Source: Photobacterium sanctipauli
GTDB taxonomy: Bacteria > Pseudomonadota > Gammaproteobacteria > Enterobacterales > Vibrionaceae
DNA: 64,000 nucleotides
Assembly: GCF_003026495.1 (NCBI RefSeq)
Contig: NZ_PYMA01000013.1
Coordinates: 1-64,000 of the forward strand
Direction of reading: 5' to 3'
Position 1 is the first letter of the stretch. Every line of letters begins with the position of its first letter. Of this stretch, positions 1 through 7,977 are shown piece by piece. The position numbers and the translations under genes were made by a program. The notes beneath the pieces are model-generated. The model did not search any database and was not told the origin of the DNA. It saw only the letters and a list, made by a program, of their open reading frames with translations.

Positions 1-1
1 C

Positions 2-163
2 TTCCTTCAGACCCTACCGTTGGCCAATAACGCCCTTGCCATTCGGATTATCTTCCCCTTAGTCGGGGCGATTCAGGTTTCTTTCAACCTGACGGGTTTG
101 CCAGCTTTGCTGGGCAAACAAAAAAGCAGCGCGGAAAAACGCACTGCTTCTTTCGTTTTTTAG
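2..163 (+). CDS. C-terminal fragment of a probable membrane protein (5' end outside the window)
   Basis: An open frame enters from the left edge and stops at TAG 161-163, giving about 53 residues. The first 35 residues are hydrophobic (ALAIRIIFPLVGAIQV followed by FNLTGLPALLG), like a last transmembrane helix. A short polar tail rich in Lys and Ser follows. The 3' end overlaps a terminator hairpin, which is unusual but happens in tightly packed genomes. It converges on the sulfatase gene, 15 bp away. The family is not recognisable from so little sequence. The frame could be fortuitous, but its composition is protein-like. Confidence 0.4.
   Translation, partial: FLQTLPLANNALAIRIIFPLVGAIQVSFNLTGLPALLGKQKSSAEKRTASFVF
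123..160. terminator. Bidirectional rho-independent terminator
   Basis: The arms AAGCAGCGCG and CGCACTGCTT (one mismatch) enclose a short A-rich loop. A T-tract follows on the plus strand, and TTTTTTGTTT follows when read on the minus strand. It closes both the left-edge gene and the nhaC/sulfatase operon. Confidence 0.7.
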
Positions 164-178
164 CTAGTCAGCGTTGGC

Positions 179-1621
179 TTATAAGAAAGCAACACCTGGG
201 CCATGCTCAGCCAGCGCTACCGGCGGGTATGGGTTGATACACGGGTCGCGCTTCTCTGCTGCGAACTGCCATAACTTGATGTACAACGCTTTGCGAATTG
301 CCGCAAACTGAGGCTTCTCGGCAAGGTTTTTGGTCTCTTTCGGATCATTTTCTAGATCGTAAAGTTCATCAATATCAAAGCTGTTATAAACCAGTTTCCA
401 CTTGCTGGTTGTGATCGAACGCTGGATGCCGTAGATCTCGTTACCATTGGTTTGCGTGTATAGCGCCTCACGGAACGGGCCTTCTTGCTCTTCGCGCAGA
501 AGCGGCACCAAGCTCTGGCCTGAGTTTTCAACCTCAGATTCAACGCCAGTCAGCTCAAGAATGGTCGATGCGAAGTCAACCAGGCTGACCATTTCGTGGC
601 AGACCTGCCCCTTGGTCACACCCGGCACCTTCACGACGGCCGGTACATGGTAGGCTTCCTTGAAGCAAGGTAGCCCCTTAGTCCATAGGCCGTGGCTTGC
701 CATGTAGTCACCGTGATCAGAGAGGAAAATCACAATGGTGTTATCTTCCTGGCCAGTCTCTTTCAGTTTCGCCAGCAACTTGCCGAACAGGTAATCTTCG
801 TAGCTACATAGCGCCAAGTAGTGGTGAATCGTCTCTTTTTGCTCTTGCTCTGTCAGCACATCGAAGCGGGCACGAGTCTTACGGTATAGCCCCGGCTTAT
901 CTGCCATCACATCGTTAAACGTCTCAGGTAATTCGATATCATTGATGTCGTACAGATCCAGGAACTCCTGCGGTGCCGTGTAAGGATCATGCGGGCCACG
1001 GGTACCGACATACATACACCACGGCTGGTCGCTATCGGCATGGCGGTCCATCTTCTCTAGCGCATCGTCAACAATGGTGCCGTCTTTGAACGGGTCATCA
1101 TTTTGGCCATACCATTTGAAGTGCGGGTAGCCGTTGCGCAGCAGGTAGCTGTGCTCACGCTCTTTGTCCAGTTCGAGATCTTTGTACTTCTCCCACATTT
1201 CTGCTTCTGGGCGGTAGTGGCAATCACGACCATTCAGTGTTTCGCCAAACAGGAACTCCTCGTGGAAACCGCGATCGGATGGGTTCTCAATATTTGATAC
1301 GTGCCACTTACCTGAGTAAAGCATGCGGTAGCCCGCTTCGTTCAGATCTTCGGTCCAGGTTCTCACCCCTTCATAGAAACCACGCGACAAGGCGCTAGCC
1401 ACTTCTACGTTGTTCCATACCCCGTGCTCTGTAGGGTATAAGCCCGTAAAGAACGTCGCGCGAGACGGGCAACAGTGCGGAGCAATGGTATTAGCATCAG
1501 CAAAGGTCATCGACTCTTGGCAGAACTCATCCATGACCGGCATCTTCGCCTTGTTGAATGGGAAAATAGAATCAGCACGCTGCTGATCGGTCATAAAAAT
1601 TAATACGTTAGGCTTGTTCAT
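179..1621 (-). CDS. Cytosolic Cys-type sulfatase (type I, choline-sulfatase/N-sulfatase-like)
   Basis: This alkaline-phosphatase-fold sulfatase hydrolyses a sulfate ester (or sulfamate). The 480-residue protein has no signal peptide and starts directly with the first strand and metal site (FMTDQQ, D12-Q13). C50-C-P-S-R54 is the C-x-P-S-R signature, in which C50 must become formylglycine. SGKWH (103-107), a catalytic-type His at about 211 and SDHGD (301-305) complete the metal and sulfate pocket. An AGGA ribosome site lies 8 bases before the ATG. The gene is 11 bp downstream of an NhaC-type antiporter and clearly co-transcribed with it. The Cys-type signature fits the anaerobic maturase at 11.4-12.6 kb. 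Because the enzyme is cytosolic, its substrate must be small enough to be imported. The exact substrate cannot be told from sequence. Confidence 0.9.
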   Translation of the reverse strand: MNKPNVLIFMTDQQRADSIFPFNKAKMPVMDEFCQESMTFADANTIAPHCCPSRATFFTGLYPTEHGVWNNVEVASALSRGFYEGVRTWTEDLNEAGYRMLYSGKWHVSNIENPSDRGFHEEFLFGETLNGRDCHYRPEAEMWEKYKDLELDKEREHSYLLRNGYPHFKWYGQNDDPFKDGTIVDDALEKMDRHADSDQPWCMYVGTRGPHDPYTAPQEFLDLYDINDIELPETFNDVMADKPGLYRKTRARFDVLTEQEQKETIHHYLALCSYEDYLFGKLLAKLKETGQEDNTIVIFLSDHGDYMASHGLWTKGLPCFKEAYHVPAVVKVPGVTKGQVCHEMVSLVDFASTILELTGVESEVENSGQSLVPLLREEQEGPFREALYTQTNGNEIYGIQRSITTSKWKLVYNSFDIDELYDLENDPKETKNLAEKPQFAAIRKALYIKLWQFAAEKRDPCINPYPPVALAEHGPGVAFL

Positions 1622-1632
1622 CGTTCTTATTC

Positions 1633-3099
1633 CTATTTCGCTTCCGCTACTTCTGCATCAACACCAGCGTCTTTACCCGCTGCTTGGTTTTTCTTCGCTT
1701 CTTTCGAGATGTAGGCAATACCAATGCCTGTGAAGCCCCATAGTGCTGCGAAGAACAGTGCCGCGTAGTTTTGGATAGCCCAAGGTAGGTAATCAAGTAC
1801 CGCCACACCCAGTGTGCCCGACATAAAGATTGCGCCCTGAGACCATGGAATCAGCGGGCCAATAACGGTACCGGCATCTTCAAGCGTTCGTGACAAGTTC
1901 TTAGAGCAAAGGTCGAACTTCTTGTACATGCCACCCATCAACTCAGCCGTTACGATAAGAGGCAGCTTACCTTCCGCAGTTACCAGCTGGACAGAGATTG
2001 CTGTTGCCATGGTTGAACAAATCAGACCGCCTACAGACTTAATGCGCTTGGCCATTTTCTCCATCATCAGATCCATACCGCCACATAGCCCAGTCACACT
2101 CGCGAACGAGAAGGCACAGAAGGCGAATAGCGTCAGGCGCATCATCTTCACCATACCACCACGGTTAACCAGCTTAGCCACATCCGCGTTCACCGCTTCA
2201 GTTAGACCGAACATCGCCGTGTTGAAACCGGTCATCATTGCGTCAACAGAGGTCTTGATATCAAAGCCCTGGAAGACAATTGCGTTGAAGATACCGAGGA
2301 ACGCTGCAATCGCCATACAAGGGATTGGTGGGAACTTCTTGATCGCGCCACCAAGAACAAGCAGCGGCGGGATCAGCAGGAACAGGTTCATATTGAACAG
2401 TTGCTCGATTGACGCCAGCATGGCATCGACTTTTTCAGAGCCAGACGAAGCGATATCAAGCTGAAAACCAGCGAACAGGAACACCACCAATGCCAGCAAT
2501 GCACTTGGAATTGTGGTCCAAAGCATATGGCGAATGTGGTCATAAATATCTGTACCCGTTACGATTGAAGCCATGTTGGTACTGTCTGACAGCGGCGACA
2601 TCTTGTCACCAAAGTAAGCACCAGAGATCACCGCACCGGCAACCGCCGGCAATGGCGCGCCCATACCGGCTGCGATACCCATCAATGCCACACCGATAGT
2701 ACCTACCGAGCCCCATGAAGTACCGGTACAGATTGAAACCAATGAGGTCACCACAAACGCGGTGACAAGCAAGTAATCAGGACTGATAATTTTCAGGCCG
2801 TAGTACACGATCATCGGGATGGTACCACCGGCCATCCACGCACCGATCATGGCACCCACCAAGATCAGGATGAAGTTAGCTGGCAGGGTTTCAGCAATCT
2901 TTTTAGTGATTGCCCCCATGATTTCTTTCCATTTGTAACCTTGGAACCATGCAACGGTACACGCAACCGCAGCCGAGGCCATCATAATAAATTCAACCGG
3001 TAGCTTTAATTGGCCATAGCCCACTACCAATAGAAAAACCATAGCCAAAATAGGAATTAATCCAAGGCTACGGTTGATGTTATTTTTCTTTTCTACCAT
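1633..3099 (-). CDS. NhaC-family Na+/H+ (or organic acid) antiporter, copy 1
   Basis: The protein has about 488 residues and around 12 hydrophobic helices. It carries the NhaC hallmarks: GTSWGSVGTIGVAL, the GAYFGDKMSPLSDSTNMAS stretch and a C-terminal EDAGTVIGPLIPWSQGA motif. The longest frame begins at 3120, but AGGGGG stands 6 bases before the ATG at 3099. That start also gives an N-terminus like that of the second copy (MVEKKNN versus MTIKKDN), so 3099 is preferred. NhaC members exchange Na+ and H+. At least one relative (the Bacillus malate/lactate antiporter) carries organic anions, so this one may import the sulfatase substrate. It is the first gene of a two-gene operon with the sulfatase. 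A regulator palindrome (3244-3259) and the -10-like TATGAT predict a leader of about 110 nt. Confidence 0.88.
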   Translation of the reverse strand: MVEKKNNINRSLGLIPILAMVFLLVVGYGQLKLPVEFIMMASAAVACTVAWFQGYKWKEIMGAITKKIAETLPANFILILVGAMIGAWMAGGTIPMIVYYGLKIISPDYLLVTAFVVTSLVSICTGTSWGSVGTIGVALMGIAAGMGAPLPAVAGAVISGAYFGDKMSPLSDSTNMASIVTGTDIYDHIRHMLWTTIPSALLALVVFLFAGFQLDIASSGSEKVDAMLASIEQLFNMNLFLLIPPLLVLGGAIKKFPPIPCMAIAAFLGIFNAIVFQGFDIKTSVDAMMTGFNTAMFGLTEAVNADVAKLVNRGGMVKMMRLTLFAFCAFSFASVTGLCGGMDLMMEKMAKRIKSVGGLICSTMATAISVQLVTAEGKLPLIVTAELMGGMYKKFDLCSKNLSRTLEDAGTVIGPLIPWSQGAIFMSGTLGVAVLDYLPWAIQNYAALFFAALWGFTGIGIAYISKEAKKNQAAGKDAGVDAEVAEAK

Positions 3100-3243
3100 C
3101 AGAAACCCCCTGTTTCTCATGCTGAATAAAACTAGTTATTGGAAATATAAAGAAAGAGTTATTTATTGAAGCTATTTATATGTCATCTATAAATAACTAT
3201 TTATTTAATAGGGAACATCATAATAAGAGGGCGTTATTAGATT

Positions 3244-3259
3244 TATGATAAAAATCATA
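3244..3259 (-). promoter_or_regulatory. Crp/Fnr-type palindrome and promoter for nhaC1-sulfatase1
   Basis: TATGATAAAAATCATA is a perfect TATGAT-N4-ATCATA palindrome. If its centre is -41.5, the minus-strand hexamer TATGAT (3217-3222) falls exactly at -10 and transcription would begin near 3210. The rest of the 3100-3485 gap is AT-rich and holds only the second palindrome. Confidence 0.65.
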
Positions 3260-3407
3260 GTGATATTTTGTCACTACAATAGTTGAGAACTTCAACACAG
3301 CTTTATCTATAAAACTTATTAACCCACGCATTCATGTCACATAAATTATTAAAATAAACATTTTAAAGGTGCGTACGATCACATGAGGAAAACATGGCTA
3401 ACTTTGC

Positions 3408-3423
3408 TATGATACATATCATA
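3408..3423 (+). promoter_or_regulatory. Crp/Fnr-type palindrome upstream of the tatA-like gene
   Basis: TATGATACATATCATA is the second perfect palindrome of the series, centred about 70 bp before the tatA-like start. A GATAGT hexamer lies about one base from the class II -10 position. Confidence 0.6.
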
Positions 3424-3485
3424 TAAATCCATTAATAAGTAATGATAGTTTAATAGTAATCTGAAAATAAAATTAGGATACCACT

Positions 3486-3677
3486 ATGATTGGCGGAATA
3501 AGCCCTTGGCAACTGGCTATTGTTGCTCTAATTGTCGTACTGTTATTTGGAACAAAGAAGTTGCGTACACTGGGAACCGATTTAGGAGAAGGGCTAAACG
3601 CATTTAAGAAAGCAGTGGATGAACCTCAAGCTAACAAGCCAGATGAGAAAAATAACTATACTGACTCTTCAATTTAA
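3486..3677 (+). CDS. TatA/TatE-family twin-arginine translocase subunit (extra, orphan copy)
   Basis: This 63-residue protein has the standard TatA layout. A short N-terminal helix ([18 protein letters not shown]) is followed by the FGTKKLR hinge, an amphipathic helix ([16 protein letters not shown]) and a polar tail. TatA oligomers form the conducting element of the Tat pathway for folded proteins in the inner membrane. No tatB or tatC is beside it, so it must work with a translocase encoded elsewhere. An AGGA site precedes the ATG by 8 bases. It converges on a Tat-signal lipoprotein gene, and both carry the same kind of upstream palindrome. This suggests the copy is made when that substrate is exported. 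Confidence 0.9.
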   Translation: MIGGISPWQLAIVALIVVLLFGTKKLRTLGTDLGEGLNAFKKAVDEPQANKPDEKNNYTDSSI

Positions 3678-3683
3678 ACAAAA

Positions 3684-3720
3684 AAAGCACGATACAAAAT
3701 TAGTGCATCGTGCCTTTAAA
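3684..3720 (+). terminator. Terminator of the tatA-like gene
   Basis: GCACGAT and ATCGTGC pair around a 13-base loop, with a T-rich 3' flank and an A-run on the 5' side. Confidence 0.65.
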
Positions 3721-3744
3721 ATTCAATATTAGTATCATAAGTAC

Positions 3745-3768
3745 AAAAGAGAGCTTTCACTCTCTTTT
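3745..3768 (-). terminator. Terminator of the M28 peptidase gene
   Basis: AAAAGAGAG and CTCTCTTTT form a hairpin 12 bp past the peptidase stop codon. It is symmetric enough to act in both directions. Confidence 0.65.
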
Positions 3769-3780
3769 GATTCTTTTTAG

Positions 3781-5331
3781 TTACTTGAAAGCTGGTCCGT
3801 GATCCCACTCATCTTTCCACAAACCTTTCTTACGCAATTCAGCTTCTTTACCAAACTTACGGAAATAGAACGGTAGCTCAGCATCACTAAAGCGTGCACG
3901 TGGTAATGGCTCATCACACAGGCGCATAATCACCGTACCGATGATCTGGCTATGACGCTTAACGTCATCAACAGAGATTTTATCCATGGTATCCATGTGT
4001 GTATGATAAATTTCTTGCAAACGCTCTTCACCAATTTCCATATCATGATATGGGTTAAGTGATGGCACACCATCCACCAAGAAACTACGCTGGTCACTAC
4101 CAAAGCCAACCATATGGTCACGGTTTTCGTTAATGTACTCAGGGTAAATCTCTCGTATCACTTCACCTAAGTTATCCAGCATCTGCTTGGCTTCCGGTAC
4201 TCCAAAGGTGTTAAAGCCTTTCGCATTACCTGACATGTCGATATTCACGTAGTACTTAAGGTTTTCACGTAAACCACGACTAGTCATTTCAGCAATATAG
4301 GCTTCTGAGCCCATCATACCCTGTTCTTCAGCACCGAATAGTACGAAGTGGATGGTACGTTTTGGTTGATAGCCAATTTGCATAAAAGCATTGGCAATAT
4401 CAATAATTGTAAAACAGCCTGAGCCGTTATCAACCGCCCCCGGCCCCAAATCCCAACTGTCAATGTGGCCACCAACAACAATGATTTCATCTGGCTTCTC
4501 GCTACCTTGAAGTTCGGCTACGATATTAATTTCTTCTTTACTTTCCCAGTTTTTATTTGTGATAGATGCTTTAATTTTAATTGGTGATGAACCACGCTCT
4601 AATAAATAATCTCTTAGCTCTTCGCCATCAGTTTTTTTAATATTTAATGCAGGGATAGCAATAGCCCTTTTACTATCAGGTATACCAGCCCCAGCAGCAT
4701 TTAACACATCTCGTTTATTAATAATTATCAGAGCAAGCGCACCGTGTTGAGCAAAGCGTTCAGCTTTCTCACCGCGGCCTAGTTTTTCGTCACCACCAGC
4801 ACCAGTAGCAAGAATAACCTTATTGGCATAAGTAGTTGATATAGAGTTATCAGGTACAAAGTCACCGACATATACTAACTCTGCTTCACTATCCTCGCTA
4901 ATCAATGTTTCATCAGGAGAACGGGCAAAACAGATAACATCCAATGGTTCCCATACACCAGACTCTTTACGCTCAATTTCAACAGTACAAGTATTTCGAT
5001 TCCAAACCTGCGCTTTAAATTGCCACGGTTCCACCGGTGAAATACCAATTTCGCCGAAAAGATTAATACAGTATTCTTCAGAATCACGTAGTGGCTGTGT
5101 ACCAACCATACGAGTTCCAAAAGTATCTATAAACTCTCCTAGTTTTTCATGGCCAATGGAACTACTCGATATATGCTCCCAAAGTTCTACCATCTTTGGA
5201 ATTGCATCAGTCGGGACATCAGACTTTGAAAGCGTGTCGAAAAAATTACAGCCTGATAAAGCTGGAGCCATTGCAACAGCGCCTGCACCGTAACCCATTT
5301 TCTTCAAAAAACTACGTCGATTGTGGTCCAT
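3781..5331 (-). CDS. Tat-exported M28-family zinc metallopeptidase lipoprotein
   Basis: The 516-residue protein starts with a twin-arginine signal (RRSFLKK at residues 5-11) that ends in a lipobox, LSGC. It is therefore predicted to be exported folded and then lipid-anchored. A PA-like inserted domain (about 130-260) precedes the M28 catalytic domain. Its metal ligands are visible: GGHIDSWD, the VDNGSG Asp, AEEQG, a D in YVNIDMSG and HTHMDT near the C-terminus. M28 enzymes with this build (glutamate carboxypeptidase-like) are amino- or carboxypeptidases acting on small peptides or acyl-amino acids. It is monocistronic, bounded by terminators on both sides, with a palindrome about 80 bp upstream. 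In this island it may release a sulfated amino acid from a conjugate, but that is inference. Confidence 0.88.
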   Translation of the reverse strand: MDHNRRSFLKKMGYGAGAVAMAPALSGCNFFDTLSKSDVPTDAIPKMVELWEHISSSSIGHEKLGEFIDTFGTRMVGTQPLRDSEEYCINLFGEIGISPVEPWQFKAQVWNRNTCTVEIERKESGVWEPLDVICFARSPDETLISEDSEAELVYVGDFVPDNSISTTYANKVILATGAGGDEKLGRGEKAERFAQHGALALIIINKRDVLNAAGAGIPDSKRAIAIPALNIKKTDGEELRDYLLERGSSPIKIKASITNKNWESKEEINIVAELQGSEKPDEIIVVGGHIDSWDLGPGAVDNGSGCFTIIDIANAFMQIGYQPKRTIHFVLFGAEEQGMMGSEAYIAEMTSRGLRENLKYYVNIDMSGNAKGFNTFGVPEAKQMLDNLGEVIREIYPEYINENRDHMVGFGSDQRSFLVDGVPSLNPYHDMEIGEERLQEIYHTHMDTMDKISVDDVKRHSQIIGTVIMRLCDEPLPRARFSDAELPFYFRKFGKEAELRKKGLWKDEWDHGPAFK

Positions 5332-5404
5332 TTGTCACTCCGTTATTGGATATATCTTATTGTTTTAAACCACGTTATTAGAAGGGATATTGACTGGTTT
5401 TTAT

Positions 5405-5420
5405 TATGACAAATATCATA
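5405..5420 (-). promoter_or_regulatory. Crp/Fnr-type palindrome upstream of the M28 peptidase
   Basis: TATGACAAATATCATA has one mismatch from the TATGAT-N4-ATCATA pattern. On the minus strand TCTAAT lies within one base of the class II -10 position. Confidence 0.55.
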
Positions 5421-5474
5421 TCAACCATTCTATAAATTAGAACCACGAAGAAAATCACAAATTCTGAAAATAAA

Positions 5475-5506
5475 AAAAGGGTAATGGTTATCTCCATCAC
5501 CCTTTT
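5475..5506 (-). terminator. Terminator of the TauE/SafE gene
   Basis: AAAAGGGT/ATGG pairs with CCAT/ACCCTTTT, leaving single bulges. It lies 32 bp past the exporter stop codon. Confidence 0.6.
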
Positions 5507-5537
5507 AATAATTAATTTTTAAACTAATTATATATTA

Positions 5538-6359
5538 TCACATGCCAATTAATGTCATGAATAAACTAATACTTATGATTGCGATTGAAACCATATACAT
5601 ACCGCTATCAGTAATATTTTTAACCACCCTAACTGCCAGCGGCACACCAATAAATGAACCAGCAACAAGTACCAAGGCTGTCGCGATATCGCTCTGACCG
5701 CCGCTGCTGTATTTGATGGCTGAAATACCTGATAGCACCAAGGCAATAACAATCGAAGAACCGACTGAGCGTTTAATATCAACGCCAAGAATCGAGTTTA
5801 AGGTTGGCAAAATTAAGACTCCACCACCGACTCCGGTTGAGCCGATGATCGCCCCACAAGCTGCACCAGAGCTAATACCTTTCACTTTATTGTCGCCCTT
5901 AACTTCAGTCGCCTCTACACCTGATTTAGACTTCCTCAGTTTGATAATCATACTTGCCAAAGCGAAAGACATGATAGAGATAATCAGCACTTCAACGACG
6001 CTGTTGATCATACTGTTGTATTTCGGGTTTGCCGTCAGCCTTACAATCACTTCCGTGATAGCGAAGGTAACGGGTACGGCGCCCATTAATACGTAAGATA
6101 CTTCTTTCCAAGAAACATTTTTAGCCACAACGTGTGAGATAGCCGCATTCACTTTTACCAGTGACGAAATAACACTTGCTGTACCCACGGCTAATACTGG
6201 GTTCATACCAAATGCAAGTTGTAGAATAGGGATAATAAGTACTCCGCCACCCACACCGGTTAAACCAAGGCAAAATCCAATGACCGCGCCAAACATCAAC
6301 CGAATAAATAGTTCATTCAAAGTTAATGTTATAAATAAATCTTGATATAACGTTTCCAT
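5538..6359 (-). CDS. TauE/SafE-family anion (sulfite/sulfoacetate-type) exporter
   Basis: The 273-residue protein has about 8 membrane segments arranged as two repeats. Each repeat carries the family loop motif GxTGVGGGVLIIPxL (near residues 32-47 and 172-187). Family members export sulfite, sulfoacetate or other sulfur oxyanions released during organosulfur catabolism. Here the natural cargo would be sulfate or sulfite released by the neighbouring sulfatases. AGCAGG serves as ribosome site before the ATG. The gene is monocistronic with its own terminator, and a palindrome lies 67 bp upstream of the start codon. Confidence 0.85.
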   Translation of the reverse strand: METLYQDLFITLTLNELFIRLMFGAVIGFCLGLTGVGGGVLIIPILQLAFGMNPVLAVGTASVISSLVKVNAAISHVVAKNVSWKEVSYVLMGAVPVTFAITEVIVRLTANPKYNSMINSVVEVLIISIMSFALASMIIKLRKSKSGVEATEVKGDNKVKGISSGAACGAIIGSTGVGGGVLILPTLNSILGVDIKRSVGSSIVIALVLSGISAIKYSSGGQSDIATALVLVAGSFIGVPLAVRVVKNITDSGMYMVSIAIISISLFMTLIGM

Positions 6360-6418
6360 AGAGCCTGCTGTACGTATTGCTGTATGAGTTTAATGTAATA
6401 CAACTTCTTCTACTGACT

Positions 6419-6434
6419 TATGATAAAAAGCATA
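6419..6434 (-). promoter_or_regulatory. Crp/Fnr-type palindrome upstream of the TauE/SafE gene
   Basis: TATGATAAAAAGCATA has one mismatch. Placed at -41.5, it puts TACATT (4 of 6 against TATAAT) at -10 on the minus strand. Confidence 0.55.
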
Positions 6435-6493
6435 AACATAAATAAATTTATAACTATGGCCACGAACCATAAGTCCGAGTTGTTTATACTGGT

Positions 6494-6522
6494 AAAAAAA
6501 AACCTTAACCAAGCGGTTAAGG
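6494..6522 (-). terminator. Strong rho-independent terminator with no protein gene to serve
   Basis: An 8-bp perfect stem with a 4-base loop and nine T on the minus strand. The malY operon upstream has its own terminator at 6695-6722, so this hairpin needs another transcript. Confidence 0.8.
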
Positions 6523-6607
6523 CTAAAACAAAAGGAATAAAAAATAGATTGCATCAAATTACATGAAAAAGACGGAGACACTTAGCACAGTATTTACTCA
6601 CATCTTG
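6494..6607 (-). ncRNA. Candidate small regulatory RNA (about 114 nt) in the sulfatase island
   Basis: The stretch between the TauE/SafE promoter and the malY terminator contains no convincing gene. It ends on the minus strand in a perfect terminator: CCTTAACC, loop GCTT, GGTTAAGG, then nine T (6494-6522). A Crp/Fnr-type palindrome (6641-6656) placed at -41.5 puts TTTAAT (5 of 6) at -10 and predicts a start at 6607. The RNA would have a C/U-rich middle (UCUCC followed by a U-run), as Hfq-bound RNAs often do. The FNR-activated RNA FnrS of E. coli is similar in size and promoter build, but no sequence kinship is claimed. Confidence 0.5.
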
Positions 6608-6640
6608 GTCAGTATTAAATATCAAATTGACTGTTTTACT

Positions 6641-6656
6641 TATGACAGGGATCATA
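6641..6656 (-). promoter_or_regulatory. Crp/Fnr-type palindrome for the candidate small RNA
   Basis: TATGACAGGGATCATA has one mismatch. The minus-strand spacing to TTTAAT (6614-6619) is ideal. On the plus strand no -10-like hexamer sits at the matching distance. Confidence 0.55.
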
Positions 6657-6694
6657 ACGAGAAAGGAAACAATGAAAAAAGCCTTAATAAAAAT

Positions 6695-6722
6695 AAAGCC
6701 TCGCTATTTCTAACGAGGCTTT
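6695..6722 (-). terminator. Terminator of the sulfatase2-nhaC2-malY operon
   Basis: AAAGCCTCG and CGAGGCTTT pair around a 10-base loop. On the minus strand TTTATTTTTATT follows. Confidence 0.75.
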
Positions 6723-6744
6723 ATTAAGTAAATTAATAAATCAT

Positions 6745-7920
6745 TTATAGTTTATTAAATACCGCAATGATTCGCTCTATCTGCTCTTCCACTTGGCTAC
6801 GCGGGCAACCTAGGTTCAAACGCACGAAGCCTTTACCCATTTCACCAAAGCTGGCCCCCATTGAAGGGATCACTTTCGCTTCTTCGATGATTTTATGCTT
6901 AAGGGCATCATCATCGATACCAAAGGCACTGAAATCTAGCCATGCCAAGTAGCTCGACTCAGGCAGTTTAAAACGTACCTGAGGCAGCTGCTCTGCCAAC
7001 ATCTGTTGTGCTAACAGCATATTACCTTCGATGTAGCTACGTAGCTCGTTTAGCCACTGCTCACCGTCTTTATATGCAGCCATGATCGCAGTAATGCTCA
7101 ATGCATCATAAACATCAAACCCGAATGCCAGCATGCGGGCTTCCAGCTTTTCGCCAAGCTCAAGGTTTGGCACCATCATGTTGGCAATACGCATAGAAGC
7201 AAAGCCAAAGGTTTTGGTTGGTGCTAAGCATACTGCCATGTTGTCATGGTATTGCTTAGGCAGGCGCAAGGCACTGTGATACTTGTGGCCAAAGAAGGTC
7301 AGATCGGCCCAAATTTCATCAACGATTAGGAAAACATTGTGCTTTTGGCATAGCTCAGCCACCTTAAGCAGCTCCGCTTCTTGCCACACACGGCCAATTG
7401 GGTTGTGAGGGTTGCACAGGATCATGGCTTTTAAGTCACCAGCCAACGCCTTATCCAGCGCATCAAAGTCCATTGCGTAAGCACCGTCTTCGGTTTTCAC
7501 CAGTGGGCTATCAATGGCTTCACGACCAATACCAGTAATCGCACGTTCAAAGGCATGGTAAACCGGGTTCTGGATAAGTACCTTGTCGCCAGGCTTGGTC
7601 ATGGTTTGCATCATCAACACAATCGCAGGGATCACACCGGGAATAGTGTGGAACCATTCACGCTCAACCGTGGTGTTGTGGTGCTTCTGATACCAATCAG
7701 TTACTGCCGTGAAGTAATCTTCGCTTACACCGGTATAGCCCATCACACCATGGTCAATACGTTCGTGCAGTGCCTTCTGAACTGCCGCAGGCACTTGGAA
7801 GTCATAGTCTGCCAGGCCACTTGGAATCGTGCCGCTGACATTATCAGTATGCCTAAAACGGAAGTCCCACTTCAGGCAGCTGGTGTCGCGGCGGTTAATA
7901 ACAGTATCAAAATCACACAT
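6745..7920 (-). CDS. MalY/PatB-family PLP enzyme (cystathionine beta-lyase-like)
   Basis: This 391-residue fold-type I PLP protein has PLP-contact motifs NPHNPIGR (around 170) and DEIWADL. The Schiff-base lysine lies in APTKTFGFASMR (around 235). MalY/PatB proteins are C-S (beta) lyases for cystathionine, cysteine conjugates and similar beta-substituted amino acids, releasing pyruvate and ammonia. It is the third gene after sulfatase 2 and nhaC2, but a strong hairpin (7935-7961) stands between nhaC2 and this start, so expression is probably lower. An AGGA site precedes the ATG. The pairing with sulfatases suggests a substrate that carries both a sulfate group and a cleavable beta-substituent. 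Aminotransferase activity is also possible. Confidence 0.85.
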   Translation of the reverse strand: MCDFDTVINRRDTSCLKWDFRFRHTDNVSGTIPSGLADYDFQVPAAVQKALHERIDHGVMGYTGVSEDYFTAVTDWYQKHHNTTVEREWFHTIPGVIPAIVLMMQTMTKPGDKVLIQNPVYHAFERAITGIGREAIDSPLVKTEDGAYAMDFDALDKALAGDLKAMILCNPHNPIGRVWQEAELLKVAELCQKHNVFLIVDEIWADLTFFGHKYHSALRLPKQYHDNMAVCLAPTKTFGFASMRIANMMVPNLELGEKLEARMLAFGFDVYDALSITAIMAAYKDGEQWLNELRSYIEGNMLLAQQMLAEQLPQVRFKLPESSYLAWLDFSAFGIDDDALKHKIIEEAKVIPSMGASFGEMGKGFVRLNLGCPRSQVEEQIERIIAVFNKL

Positions 7921-7934
7921 AATGTTTTCCTACT

Positions 7935-7961
7935 AAAAAAGGTGGCTTTGCAGCCACCTTA
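7935..7961 (-). terminator. Intra-operon terminator/attenuator between nhaC2 and malY
   Basis: On the minus strand AAGGTGGC, loop TGCAAA, GCCACCTT runs into TTTTTT, all inside the 57-bp gap. It should stop most transcripts before malY. Confidence 0.7.
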
Positions 7962-7977
7962 TATATCGTTTTTGTGC

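Noticed and set aside
1922-2464. Long plus-strand frames of up to 180 residues opposite nhaC1 and similar ones opposite nhaC2 and the gluconate permease
   Set aside because: They mirror codon structure of membrane-protein genes on the other strand and lack ribosome sites or family features.
6390-6581. Minus-strand open frame of 63 residues
   Set aside because: It runs through the terminator of the candidate RNA, has no ribosome site and low-complexity Phe/Ser/Tyr composition.
6672-6713. A 13-codon plus-strand frame (MKKALIKIKPRYF) with an AAGG ribosome site
   Set aside because: It ends inside the malY terminator loop and no plus-strand promoter fits; chance is the simplest reading, though a leader peptide cannot be excluded.
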